NCBI GenBank assembly: GCA_949987705.1
Contig: OX465281.1
Span: forward strand, 31,170,942 to 31,234,941
Source: Thereva unica
Lineage: Eukaryota > Arthropoda > Insecta > Diptera > Therevidae
DNA: 64,000 nt
Direction: 5' to 3'
Shown here: piece by piece, positions 43,441 through 54,150 of the stretch
Numbering within the stretch: the first letter of the stretch is position 1
Layout of the letters: every line of letters begins with the position of its first letter
Position numbers and translations under genes: made by a program
The notes under the pieces: generated by a model
What the model saw: the letters and a program-made list of their open reading frames with translations, nothing else
What the model was told of the DNA's origin: nothing
The model's database searches: none

Positions 43441-45489
43441 TAAGCAACTGGATGAAACACAATAGTCTGAGTTAGCAGAAGACAGCATCCTTGGTGTGTT
43501 ATTCCTCATAAAACAAGAGAATCCCGCTAACCAGCCGACAAAGGCTGTGACGCAGGCAGTACTAGACTAGTTTAAGATTTTTTTAATGTATTCTATTATA
43601 AGGATTTTTTTGCTATACACTCTAGTCACTTCACTGTCCTAAAATGTAGCAATTAAAAACGACCTATGCTACCCGGAGAAACTTTGGGGAAAGTAATAAC
43701 TTCAACTATATTTGCCAATATGCATATAAAAAGTATAAAGTCTACAAGTCCTTAAAAAATTGCTTTGATACCAAAATGATACCATATCAAAGAAAGGTTC
43801 TTATCCCGAAAGCTCCATTCAACCCAATTTAAAAACACGGTCTAACCCACACGAGCCAAAACAAATAATAACAAAAATTATGTAATTGGATCTTGACCAA
43901 TCAATTTTTTGCTAAAGTGGTCACGCATCTTATAAATGTCTTCATTAAATATGAAAATTAATTAATTTAACATAAATAGTATTGGTCATATCAACTTCAA
44001 AGAAAAGCTCCCTCCCAGTAAATCTCATAATCAATTAATTAGCATTCGTCGATCGTTTGCCTGATCATAACGAACGATCTTCGGTCCTTAATTTCCGCCT
44101 TAATTTCAAAACGGATATTTTCCCCGCCAATTCCAGCAAAACACTATTAAAACTGCGATTAAAAGTGAGTAATAGTAGAATTATGTTAACCAATTCACAA
44201 TAAGAATTTGCATTAGAATATCCAGTTCCAGAAAATCAACTTCTGAAACTGGGCCACAGTCGCGGTCCTATTAATCACGGCGGGAATTTACATGTTCCAA
44301 ACGAGAATATACGCCTGGTGAGCATTAATTATAATTCTTAATTTTATTGACTTTTAAAGCATAAAATTAAAATTTAAAGAAATAAGCAAAAAAATAATTT
44401 CAATCAGCATTTTACCAAATTCGCTTAATCCACCGTGAAACATTTTCCTGTCGAACGGCCTCAAGATCTGATCCACCTTGTGCGCATCCGCTGATCACTT
44501 ATTAAAATGTCGTTTTTCACAATGAAACAACTAAATTAAAATCCTTATATGACTTCAGGTATTGCGTAAAAAACTTCGGCTGGCGGCCATTCATTATGGC
44601 CGGAATCGAATATTTCTTAGTCTAGTTAGGAGGAGAACAACGAAAACGCCCAGTAGGAGGACCATTGGTGGTGGACATTAAAAGAATCTCTAATGACGCT
44701 GAAACAGAAGTCAAGATTCAATGAGATTTTGTCCATTCTTTAAGAAAGTCTCGAAAGGTGATCAGTCATTCCCAGTTTAGTGCTTTATTAACACCGCATA
44801 ATAATATAGCCTCACCCTTTTGTCTATACACTAACGCATGCGCAACAAGATGTTTTACTGGATTTAAATTTTGTTAGCATAAATTAAGACCGAGCCCAAA
44901 AGTTCTCACGTTCGATTTTTGTGACTTTTAGAAAAAAAAACGAGAAAAAATTAAAAAAAACACCTCACATTAATCTTGTCCACCGTTGATATGTTATCGG
45001 TTCTGGTCAATGTTTGCCGTGTTGTAAAACTAAAAGGTTGCTGGGAGTTAATCAAGGAATTCCGGGGGCTAAAAGCATAAAACATTTTTTAGGACTTGGG
45101 AGCTTGGTCGAAATATTTTTGGACATTTTTTTCAGTCCCTTATGATCAATTTTTTTGGTGGAGCTCATTAGGTGGCATGTAGTGAAAATTGAGAACGTTT
45201 TTAAAAGTCAACTGAATAGTGAAGGTTAATCTAATTTGGAGGGTTTTTGCCAATTCTTTAAAAGATTTTTTTTTTAATTTATTCCATTTTATGTCTGATA
45301 TCACCGGCTTAAGTTTTCAAATTCTTTATGGGGATTAAAGCAATAAAATGATTCTTAATGGCTATAGAGCTCTATTGTCTAGTGTCTAGAGAATTTTAAG
45401 TGATTAACCAAGACTCGATTTTGTTGTCGGTATTTTTAAACATTTCAAAATAGGTAAAATGGAACCATTTACTTGTTAAAGATTTAGAT
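43441..45489. other. Intergenic DNA
   Basis: A/T-rich with no recognised gene, RNA or terminal repeats. Confidence 0.45.
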
Positions 45490-45797
45490 AGGGGTATACC
45501 CTAGTGCACAATTTCTCTGTCTATAAACGAATAGCTAGAGCGACGGAGACCGACAATCCTCTTATTCGGGGAGCGTTCTACCCGATCTCTGAATACCACA
45601 AAGGAGCTTGTGAACGCGGATTTATCCCCCCAGAAGCATTTATTTACCTAGATTCCAAAAAAATGGTTCAGGATGATTCGGGGTTGCCCCTCTTATATCA
45701 CATGTATCGCAATGCATGTGATAAACGAGTGCGTGCTATTGAAGAAGGCAGAGAAATACCTCCTAAAGTTCAGCACGCGAATTTCAGAAAAGGATAA
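45490..45797 (+). CDS. Unrecognised coding-like exon or gene fragment
   Basis: A plus-strand frame of about 100 codons ends at a stop at 45797. Composition is protein-like (RIARATETDNPLIRGAFYPI, GFIPPEAFIYLDSKK, CDKRVRAIEEGREIPPKVQH), and an AG acceptor-like site (CCCTAG) at about 45504 may begin it. I do not recognise a family. Just downstream a stem (CCAGTAATTTGTACTGG within CCTCCA...TGGAGG, 45812-45845) follows. It could be a terminal exon of a host gene, or the end of an old mobile element into which the BEL element at 46395 inserted. Confidence 0.35.
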
Positions 45798-46394
45798 AAA
45801 AGAGGCCTCCAATGCCAGTAATTTGTACTGGTGGCTGGAGGACCCCCCTTAGTTGGGTATTTGACCTCTCTAATGAAGTTATAGAATATTTTTTAATGCA
45901 CGTTAGTTTTAAAAGATTAGCTTAGTACTTAGGTAGGGTTTAGTTCTAGTTTTTACTTTGTAATGAAGGTAGATTTAAGTAAGTCTAGGTTAGTGGTGCG
46001 ATCTTCCACGAGCTATTGTTATTTCTTGTTGCTCAAGCCCGCGGAAGCCCGTCGCCTGGACGGTGGCCACCCGAGAGGATTCAACTCTGCTACCCCCGCC
46101 CAGATAGGTTTCTTAGGGTTAAGTTAGTAAGTAGAGTAGACTAAGTTAGCTTAAGTTTTATACAAAATAATTAATATAGCATCTAAGTTTTCAAATTTTC
46201 CTTAGGACTAGAAATAATATAGGAGTATAATATAAAAATAAATAAAAAAATACATAACTTTTAGCCGAATGGCATAAGTTAAACTAAGGCATAGATTAAT
46301 TTAGAGTGCCTGCTGAGGGCCAGAAAGTTAGATAGATTAGAAGAGGTTAGAATAATTAACTTTAAGCGTTTAGTTAAATTTATATTAGGATAGC

Positions 46395-47224
46395 TGTTCA
46401 ATATCCCTCCTTGATATTGAGTATTTATGCCAGTTAATTCGCTTCGTTTGCTTGAAGCACACTTATTGAAATAAAAACACGTTTTTTTTTCTTTTACTGA
46501 TATAAGTTGTTTATTCAACAAATAATGAAACAGAATTCTGGTTTTAATCAACTTCCAATAACAATAAACCTTTTTTTTTATTTGTAATTCAAATTGAAGC
46601 CACACGTATCAAACTCTAACAAACCTGCAGTTTGGTAATCCCCAACCTGCAGTATAAATCCTAAACTTGGCTCTCAATTTGAATTTAATTTAATTTTAAT
46701 TTAATGTTGTTTATAATAAATTGGGTGTGGTGTTTCGTGTATGGCTCTTACTTTCTCTGGTAATCCCCAGTTCAGTAGTGAGCGTTTAATCCTAATGAAA
46801 CGCAGTTTGGTAATTCCCAACCTGCGATCTAACCCTATATGTGGCAAATATCCACTGGCTCTTACTAATTCTCTGGTAATTCCCAGTTCAATAGTGAGCA
46901 ACTTCCATTATTCGTCTCGGCCTTTTATAGTCAGAAAGCTTTAACGCCTAGCTTCCTATGTTTCCTATTATTGGCAAAAGCTTTTAAGCTCTATTCTACT
47001 TGTTACTTCTAACCTTAGTCATGCCACACCTGACACCTTGTACAATTTGTACTAAAAACTTTTCCTATTTAGCCATCCAAGTTGGCTACCAGTTTGACTT
47101 ACACTACATAAATTATATGTCATACATTTTATTTTATAGGTATATCTTTATATATATTTTGATTTCTAATAAATTTCTTTTTAGATAACTATTTAAATTT
47201 CTGTTGTGTAGCTGCGCCACAACA
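46395..47224 (-). repeat. BEL/Pao 3' LTR
   Basis: TGTTGTGGCGCAGC...GATATTGAACA on the minus strand. An AATAAA-rich segment is present. Short frames inside (46701-46901, 47000-47188) are repeated in the other LTR and are not genes. Confidence 0.92.
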
Positions 47225-47238
47225 TATTCCCGCCCCTT
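47225..47238 (-). other. Polypurine tract
   Basis: Minus-strand AAGGGGCGGGAATA directly precedes the 3' LTR and would prime plus-strand synthesis. Confidence 0.7.
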
Positions 47239-47313
47239 GATGTAACATCAACAAAACTTACCTATTAAAACGGGATTTAACAAGAAAAATATAAACGGAA
47301 CTTATTGTTAATA

Positions 47314-49779
47314 TTATTTTTTAATTTTAAAGCTAGACCAAACCGTCTTCTTGTCCCGGAGCCTCAACCTCACCGTTCGTCCTTCTCCCAGGAACAGCGT
47401 GTATCGTTTTCTTTTGCTGGCCTTTATCCGGTCCCACGGTATGGTGTCCATTATTTCACAAGGAATATCTACGTATTTCCCTTCCTGGGTCCTGACAGTA
47501 GTTGTTTTCAGACCCTTTTTGGAGGTGTCTTCAATCAAGGCATGCACTGTCGATACAGCTTCTAGTATTTTTGTTTTTAGTTCTTCACGTACCTTTGGTT
47601 GCTGAAGAATTTTGCGTTCAGTATGTGCAAATTGCTTGGTAGCCATTTGTTTAGAATCTCCCACTTGTTGATTTTCCTTACACGGGATTCTGACGTCATA
47701 TCGACCATTTGACAACCGTTTATGTGTCCGCTGATAGAAATCTTCACACTGTTGTTTTTCTTCTGTCAACCTTCGCCCTCCTTGTTTGTTTAACTGCTTG
47801 ATGCTGGCTTCTGTAGTTGCCATATATGCACGATTCTTATTTTCTTGCTGAATTGCTGTCTTTGTAGATGCCATTTCTCCAAACAATATCAAACCCAATT
47901 TCGTTTTCTGGGCTATGGGGGCATCTGAAGGTCCTTTCTTTATCTTGCCGCAAATTATATTTGCATAGACCTTTACTCCCAGCAACATATCAATCTCACC
48001 TGGATCTAAAAATTGTGGATCTGATAATTTTAATCCTTTGATATAGTCCCAATTGTGATGTACGTATCGAGTTGGAGGACAAACACTTGTAACGTTTTTG
48101 ATTATGTATGCCTCTACTGGAAGTTCAAAATTAGGTGTCACAGGAGATCTTAACTGTATCATGGTGCTCTTTGTAGCTTCTGCTACCTTAATAGAGTCCA
48201 ATCCTGTGACATTGAGTGATGCTGGTGACCCCTTAAGTTTCAATGCTTGATATGCTGCTTGAGAAATGAAGGAGCTTTGAGAACCCAAATCTATTAAAGC
48301 TCGAAGTCGTTGTCCTTTCACGAGTACTATAGCTGTAGCCAATAGTGCTTCCGTATTCTTATTAAGTAGATTACATCTAGTGGCACAGGCTGTTGCTGTA
48401 ATTGTATCGGTAGTAAGAACTGGGTTCGGTGGTGCACTAGCATCTTCATGCAGCCACGTATGGTGTCGTCTATGACACTTATAACATCCACTCTTGTGTG
48501 GACATATGTGTTCCGGATGCGGTCGTAAGCAGTTGCCACATAAATTATGTGTTTGCAGGACATCTTTTTTATCCTTTCTTGTAAGCTTCAGAAACCGATC
48601 ACATCTATGCAACTTGTGATCTTGATTGCATAAAGGACATTCTTGACCGGCAATGCAAGATCCTTGGTGACGCTGTATACAATTTAAACAAATGCCATAC
48701 TTTATAAGCATCTTGCGCCTTTCGTTGCTGTTTAATCGTTTTAACCGACCACACTGATAAATCAGATGTTGGCCTTTGCAAACGCTGCAATTCTTGTGTT
48801 CACTGGAAAGATATGTAGAAGACTTCCTAGGCACCAGCATGTCTCTCTGTTTAGACTGCGCGACCCTTCCATCTCGTAAAGCTTCATGCATTCGGAATCT
48901 TTCTTCTAAAAATTCAAACATTTTGTTTAATGCTGGATGTTCTGACGATGTTGCAATTCTTTGCTCCCAAATTCTCTTAGTTTCTTCTGGTAGACGTGTA
49001 GTTAACAGGCATACAACAATTTGATCCCAATGTTGTACTGGACTTCCTAATGATGCCAACTCGTGCAAACGTCTCTTGGTGGTATCTAACAAGTCCTTTA
49101 AGTCTCGTTCAGACTCCCTAACGATGTTGGTTTGTGTTAGTAAAGCCTTTAGATGCGTAGTAACTAACACTCGCTTGTTATCATATCGCTTAACAATCTC
49201 ATCCCAGGCAGCTTGATAATTGTCACCAGAAACATCATATAAATCCAACAAACGATGCGGTTCTCCAGAGAGACATGATCGTAAATATTGGAGTTTTTGA
49301 ATTAAGGGAATGTGAGGATCATCGTGAATCATGGAAGTGAAACTATCGCGGAAATTTCTCCATTCACTGAAATTCCCGTTGAATTTTGGTAATTCCGTTG
49401 CTGGTAGTCTCTTCTCTGCAGCCCTCACAACTGTGACTTCCGATGGCAGAGACTGTGGCTGAACTGGATAATGTCGACTCACTGAGAGGCCATCTTGTAA
49501 ATCTCCTAGAAACTCACAGTAATCCTCTTCAAAACTTGAAAACACACCAGCTGCTTCATAAGCCTCTACCAGTCCGCGATTTTGGTCCGATTCCTCATCT
49601 TCGAGTCTGTATATCTGCTCGTGATTCTCCAGGAATTTCTTCCAATATGCTTCAACAATAGCAATGCGGCCGGTTAAATATCCTTCAGTCCGTCTGGCTT
49701 GGCCAGTTTTCTTATAATTTGAAATCGCTTGGGCTAAATTTGCTTGTAAGGTCTTTTGCGATTTTAGCAGGGACTTCAT
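47314..49779 (-). CDS. gag-pro: BEL/Pao Gag-protease polyprotein without RT
   Basis: A single intact frame of 821 codons. The N-terminal BEL Gag helical region is followed by the DUF1759 block (LPKFNGNFSEWRNFRDSF ... LRSCLSGEPHRL, about residues 130-210). Then come cysteine-rich zinc knuckles (about 330-450: CSVCKGQHLIYQC, CLNCIQRHQGSC, CPLCNQDHKLHRC, CYKCHRRHH) and a DUF1758-type aspartic protease (about 485-630). The protease motif reads IDLGSQSSFIS instead of the usual D(S/T)GS, a change that should impair catalysis. A short remnant leading to RT (LTEEKQQCEDFYQRTHKRL, GRYDVRIP) is kept, then an unfamiliar ~110-residue lysine/arginine-rich tail replaces RT to integrase. It probably still makes Gag. 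Confidence 0.9.
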   Translation of the reverse strand: MKSLLKSQKTLQANLAQAISNYKKTGQARRTEGYLTGRIAIVEAYWKKFLENHEQIYRLEDEESDQNRGLVEAYEAAGVFSSFEEDYCEFLGDLQDGLSVSRHYPVQPQSLPSEVTVVRAAEKRLPATELPKFNGNFSEWRNFRDSFTSMIHDDPHIPLIQKLQYLRSCLSGEPHRLLDLYDVSGDNYQAAWDEIVKRYDNKRVLVTTHLKALLTQTNIVRESERDLKDLLDTTKRRLHELASLGSPVQHWDQIVVCLLTTRLPEETKRIWEQRIATSSEHPALNKMFEFLEERFRMHEALRDGRVAQSKQRDMLVPRKSSTYLSSEHKNCSVCKGQHLIYQCGRLKRLNSNERRKMLIKYGICLNCIQRHQGSCIAGQECPLCNQDHKLHRCDRFLKLTRKDKKDVLQTHNLCGNCLRPHPEHICPHKSGCYKCHRRHHTWLHEDASAPPNPVLTTDTITATACATRCNLLNKNTEALLATAIVLVKGQRLRALIDLGSQSSFISQAAYQALKLKGSPASLNVTGLDSIKVAEATKSTMIQLRSPVTPNFELPVEAYIIKNVTSVCPPTRYVHHNWDYIKGLKLSDPQFLDPGEIDMLLGVKVYANIICGKIKKGPSDAPIAQKTKLGLILFGEMASTKTAIQQENKNRAYMATTEASIKQLNKQGGRRLTEEKQQCEDFYQRTHKRLSNGRYDVRIPCKENQQVGDSKQMATKQFAHTERKILQQPKVREELKTKILEAVSTVHALIEDTSKKGLKTTTVRTQEGKYVDIPCEIMDTIPWDRIKASKRKRYTLFLGEGRTVRLRLRDKKTVWSSFKIKK

Positions 49780-49874
49780 TTTGAAATTATTTGAATATTG
49801 TATTATTGGAAGCGAATTTTATTAAGTTATTTACTTAACCGTATATTTCTTTCAATAAATGTGCTTGGCTACAA

Positions 49875-49894
49875 CGATCCGGCTCGAAGGACCA
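49875..49894 (-). other. BEL/Pao primer-binding site
   Basis: Minus-strand TGGTCCTTCGAGCCGGATCG starts immediately after the 5' LTR, a form common in insect BEL elements. It confirms orientation and the LTR edge. Confidence 0.8.
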
Positions 49895-50724
49895 TGTTCA
49901 ATATCCCTCCTTGATATTGAGTATTTATGCCAGTTAATTCGCTTCGTTTGCTTGAAGCACACTTATTGAAATAAAAACACGTTTTTTTTTCTTTTACTGA
50001 TATAAGTTGTTTATTCAACAAATAATGAAACAGAATTCTGGTTTTAATCAACTTCCAATAACAATAAACCTTTTTTTTTATTTGTAATTCAAATTGAAGC
50101 CACACGTATCAAACTCTAACAAACCTGCAGTTTGGTAATCCCCAACCTGCAGTATAAATCCTAAACTTGGCTCTCAATTTGAATTTAATTTAATTTTAAT
50201 TTAATGTTGTTTATAATAAATTGGGTGTGGTGTTTCGTGTATGGCTCTTACTTTCTCTGGTAATCCCCAGTTCAGTAGTGAGCGTTTAATCCTAATGAAA
50301 CGCAGTTTGGTAATTCCCAACCTGCGATCTAACCCTATATGTGGCAAATATCCACTGGCTCTTACTAATTCTCTGGTAATTCCCAGTTCAATAGTGAGCA
50401 ACTTCCATTATTCGTCTCGGCCTTTTATAGTCAGAAAGCTTTAACGCCTAGCTTCCTATGTTTCCTATTATTGGCAAAAGCTTTTAAGCTCTATTCTACT
50501 TGTTACTTCTAACCTTAGTCATGCCACACCTGACACCTTGTACAATTTGTACTAAAAACTTTTCCTATTTAGCCATCCAAGTTGGCTACCAGTTTGACTT
50601 ACACTACATAAATTATATGTCATACATTTTATTTTATAGGTATATCTTTATATATATTTTGATTTCTAATAAATTTCTTTTTAGATAACTATTTAAATTT
50701 CTGTTGTGTAGCTGCGCCACAACA
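49895..50724 (-). repeat. BEL/Pao 5' LTR
   Basis: Direct repeat of 46395-47224, with no difference noticed on reading. Followed by the ATAGC target duplication. Confidence 0.92.
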
Positions 50725-50729
50725 ATAGC

Positions 50730-51234
50730 TGTTAAGTCAAATAAACGCTTTTAAAAACTAAAAAAACTACAACTAAACGAATAGCCATTTTAGTCCGAAA
50801 AGTTCATAGCGTGTATTATATCATAGTTATTATTAAGACTCCAAAACTCCCCTATATTGTGATCAAGGTTTAAGTCCCATAACCTCTACACTTCAACTGG
50901 TCTTGGCCGTCGACTAGTACAGACCGGTTAGCTTGGAAGAATAAAGAAATAAAGGAGATAAAACCACAAGGGTTTTAATTATTAAATGGTGTGGACCACC
51001 AAAAAACTTAACAGTTTTCGGCTTTGAATGTTTAAACGAGGGCGGAGGGGTGGAGTCGGAGTCGATAAAACAATCAAAAAGTTTGTCGACTCCGACTCCT
51101 TTTACAAATTATACGTTGTAATTTTTTGCTTATGTTTTCTTCTAGGAAAATAGCTATACATTTTTCTTATAACAATTTTTAAATTTTTATTTGCGTAAAA
51201 GAACACATCTAAAAATTATAAAAATTATTAATTA
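50730..51234. other. Non-coding stretch with short hairpin
   Basis: GGAGTCGGAGTCGA and its exact complement TCGACTCCGACTCC form a 48-bp hairpin at 51052-51099. TGTTAAGT at 50729 and ACTTAACA near 51013 could mark a solo LTR but no primer site or partner supports it. Confidence 0.4.
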
Positions 51235-51815
51235 CTAGCTGGAGCCCGGTGCGCCTCGCTACACCCATAAGCCAATAGTATAGCGTGCGCCAAAACAATT
51301 GGGAATTTCAAAATCGCTTTGTCCATGGGCAGTGAGAGTCTTAAGTCCCACCACGAAAGTAGATTCGAAAAGAAAAGTGTCACTCCATTAAACTTAATCA
51401 CACGCTCATTTATAATCCCAAACACAATTTTATCAGTTTTATCCATACACGAAATGTTAATGTGTGTGGAATTGTATAAAATATTCTGCTATCGATTGGA
51501 ATTTCGCCATTTCCAATGTCCAAAAATGGTCTGAGCACCAAATGGACCCGCATATTCTGTAGAGCGTGGTTTTTTTGCAAAACTGTTCCATAGGTATGAT
51601 GCTTTCAAGCAAGCGTTAAGCTCATTGCAGGTGATCGAGGTATAACAAGCAAAGTTGAGCGCATCCCATCGGTTGGTTTTTCTTTGGAAATCTTGCAAAG
51701 TCCTATCAAGCGCTTCGAGCGATTTTTTGTGGGCCGTGGTGCATTCGTCCCAAATTATTTCTATCTGGTTCAAGTTAAATGGGAGCTTGGGTGGACTGCA
51801 CTGTACTTTCACCAT
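51235..51815 (-). mobile_element. Helitron remnant with helicase fragment, copy 2
   Basis: The 3' end at 51235 is CTAG followed by T (minus strand), sharing terminal sequence with copy 1 at 28359. Upstream, a minus frame (51815-51489) reads LPFNLNQIEIIWDECTTAHKKSLEALDRTLQDFQ, then ELNACLKASYLWNSF. The WDECTMAHKKSLEALDRTL block is the Walker B region of the Helitron PIF1-like helicase; the Walker A part and the Rep domain are missing. Internal deletion and a scrambled segment between the blocks show it is dead. Confidence 0.82.
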
Positions 51816-51856
51816 CTAGTAGCGTTTACCCAATTCCAGATGATGTCACTGCAAAT

Positions 51857-52690
51857 TCCATCAAGAAGAATTTTACCTCTTCCTCAACCCCTTCATTCAT
51901 TAATGGGAAGGAGGTGATAACAGAAAGCAAATCCAAGGCCGATTTATTGGCATCTCTGTTCGCCTCAAATTCTTCATTAACCAAAGCTGATACGTCACCA
52001 CCGGTCCTCAAGTGCAATGCTCATTCAATGGCCGGAATTTTCCTCAGAGCACGTGAGGTTTATAAATGTCTCAAAAAGTTTGACGTCAACAAATCCACTG
52101 GCCCAGATAACATTCTACCTATGGTACTCATGAATTGTGCCTCACCTTGAGCTAAACCTCTGCGAAAACTTTTTGTCTTGTCGTATTTTTCCTGAGTGTA
52201 TCCTAACTCTTGGAAACTAGCTCATTTTCAGCCAATTCCGAAAAAATACCGTCCAATAGCAATTACTTCTGTTCTCTCCAAAATCATGGAGACAATAGTC
52301 AATAGAAAGCTGAGGAAATATCTAGAATCTAACCTAATTATGCACGACCGGCAGTACAGCTTTAGACCGAAAAGTTCTACTACCGACCTTCTAGGGTGCC
52401 TGACTGAGAATCTCAACCAAAGCATCCACTGTTTCGGTGAGTCTGGTTGCTTTAGATATTTCCAACGCAACACAAGACTAGCGCACTCGGCTCATTCCCA
52501 ACCGCTGCAGCCATCCTATTCGCGCATAATACGGTTTAAAACTTTCTTCCGCAATTGGTGTTTCCTAACTCATATAGCATCTCAGAGTTCAAATGAAAGG
52601 TTCATATACATTTACACTGCACCATGACTTGGACGACATGACAGACTAGTAGTACAAAGGGGTGATTCCTATGATTGACATAAGAAAATA
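51857..52690 (+). pseudogene. LINE-J copy with internal deletion
   Basis: It begins at SIKKNFTSSSTPSF in the linker before RT and continues through AREVYKCLKKFDVNKSTGPD, PIPKKYRPIAITSVLS and FRPKSSTTDLLGCL. It then jumps after FGESG straight to the C-terminal RNTRLAHSAHS segment and the 3' UTR (GACAGACTAGTAGTACAAAG). The catalytic FADD region is deleted. In-frame stops are also present. Confidence 0.85.
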
Positions 52691-52727
52691 AGAAAAACTG
52701 GAATACACAACTGAATTGTGAAGACGA

Positions 52728-53640
52728 CTTGTCGTGGCGCACCCCGGGAGGAACCCTTTCGCCGTTGGTATTGCTTATGGCTATGGATAAAATTCTAAAA
52801 ACTTTAGAGAATGGCAGGATAAAAGCGGTCGCCTATGCGAACATTGTGGTGATCCTAGCATCTGCAAAGTTTTTCTCCACAATCAGCAAAATTACTCTAG
52901 AAAACGAAAGCAAGTGAATGACTGGATCTGGAAAGGCAGAACTGATTATTTTCATTAGAAGAGCAAAAATTTCTGATTATAGTCTATCAACAATTAATGG
53001 ACGAACCGAGCACTGAGCATATCCCGATCTTATTCTGAACTCAAAGCTGAATTGGAGGCTCAGTATTGGAGACAGGACAAAGAAGGACCGTAAGTAGACC
53101 CTTGGCAAAAGATGAAGCTTGGAGCCATATATGATTGGTTGGCTGTATACAGGAATGATCATATTTGTTCTGACTCGCTGGCCCGCAGCAGGCAGCCTGT
53201 ATGCCTGCATGGGCTTGAGGCTACGAGAGGCGGGCTGCTGGATGGAGCAGATGTACAATATGAGTAATACAATATACTGCTCTCTACCTCTGGGAATATG
53301 AACCAGTATTTCAACCCACACATGACTACAAATTAGATTTGGGTGTAGGCACCACTGCAGTACACAGCCAGAAGTGCTTAAGTGCAAAATATGCGTTTTA
53401 AGAGGCGATAGGCGTGGTATTTATAACGTCCAAGATGAGGAAACCTGTCAAAGAGAGTTCTTTTTCTTAGCTAGGAAATACAAAATTGCACTTCAGTGGG
53501 TACTGTGTCACTGGAACATCGCCCCTGTGTGTGGCGAAGAGATAAATAAGATCTTCATTCTTCTGACTACAGCAAGCAGCACCGCGGAAGGACATCACCA
53601 GTGTTTTCTCGATCATCACACTGACTAATTTGGAAACATT
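52728..53640 (+). pseudogene. I/R1/LOA-type LINE fragments (RT and RNase H)
   Basis: RT block: SWRTPGGTLSPLVLLMAMDK, IKAVAYANIVVILASAKF, where the catalytic YADD has decayed to YANI. Weak thumb-like sequence continues to about 53230. After a gap, an RNase H end is suggested at 53440-53545 (EFFFLARKYKIALQWVLCHW). Heavily mutated and discontinuous; the second part is less certain. Confidence 0.6.
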
Positions 53641-53653
53641 GATTTGTTTGTAG

Positions 53654-53824
53654 TAGTGATGAGCAAACGCAAGTACAAGACAAGACTAATCTAGTCTAGT
53701 TCTTGTTTTGATCTTGTTCAGTCTGTCTGTTCTTGCAACCATAACTAAGTCTTGTTCTTGTTCTTGCTAAATGTGCAAGAACAAGGCAAGACTGCAAGAA
53801 CAAAACCATTTTTGCTCATCCCTA
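53654..53824. mobile_element. hAT-like MITE with TTGTTCTTGC words
   Basis: Inverted ends TAGKGATGAGCAAA and an exact 8-bp target duplication GTTTGTAG (53646-53653, 53825-53832). The 171-bp interior is made of TTGTTCTTGC/GCAAGAACAA words in both orientations. Confidence 0.87.
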
Positions 53825-54104
53825 GTTTGTAGCGCCTTTGGATGGACGGAAAAGATCTATGAAGCATCCACTGCTGTAGCTGTAGCTGTAGTGACAAGCT
53901 GACAAGTCAAAGAGACAACCAAACATTTTGCTTATAGCTGTCCAGATCTGGCTACGATCAGTGATCGTACATTTTGAAACCTGTGCTTGTGAAAGATTTG
54001 GAAGTTTGAAATGAGGGATATGATCCATTACATGAATATGACACACTGATTCTACATTGAGTCCAAGGACAGTGACATAATCTCCCGTAAAGGTGTCTGC
54101 GAGT

Positions 54105-54150
54105 GCCCTTTCAATCCCTTTCAATCCCTTTCAATGCCCTTTCAATCCCA
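54105..54150. repeat. Short tandem repeat CCCTTTCAAT
   Basis: Four units of 10-12 bp (CCTTTCAATCCC/CCTTTCAATGCC). No gene context. Confidence 0.7.

Larger units (their letters stand above)
46395..50724 (-). mobile_element. Young RT-less BEL/Pao LTR element
   Basis: Two 830-bp direct repeats at an offset of exactly 3,500 bp (46395-47224, 49895-50724) appear identical where compared, including all embedded frames. The target duplication is ATAGC (46390-46394, 50725-50729). Minus-strand order is LTR, PBS, Gag-protease frame, purine tract, LTR. The 2,670-bp interior lacks RT, RNase H and integrase, so it must be mobilised by a complete BEL elsewhere. Apparent LTR identity implies a very recent insertion. 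Confidence 0.92.

Noticed and set aside
46701..50688. Pairs of identical 60-67-codon frames 3,500 bp apart.
   Set aside because: They lie inside the two LTRs of the BEL element and are non-coding.
50730..51013. Solo LTR (TGTTAAGT...ACTTAACA).
   Set aside because: No partner, primer site, purine tract or target duplication; terminal 8-bp complementarity alone is too weak.
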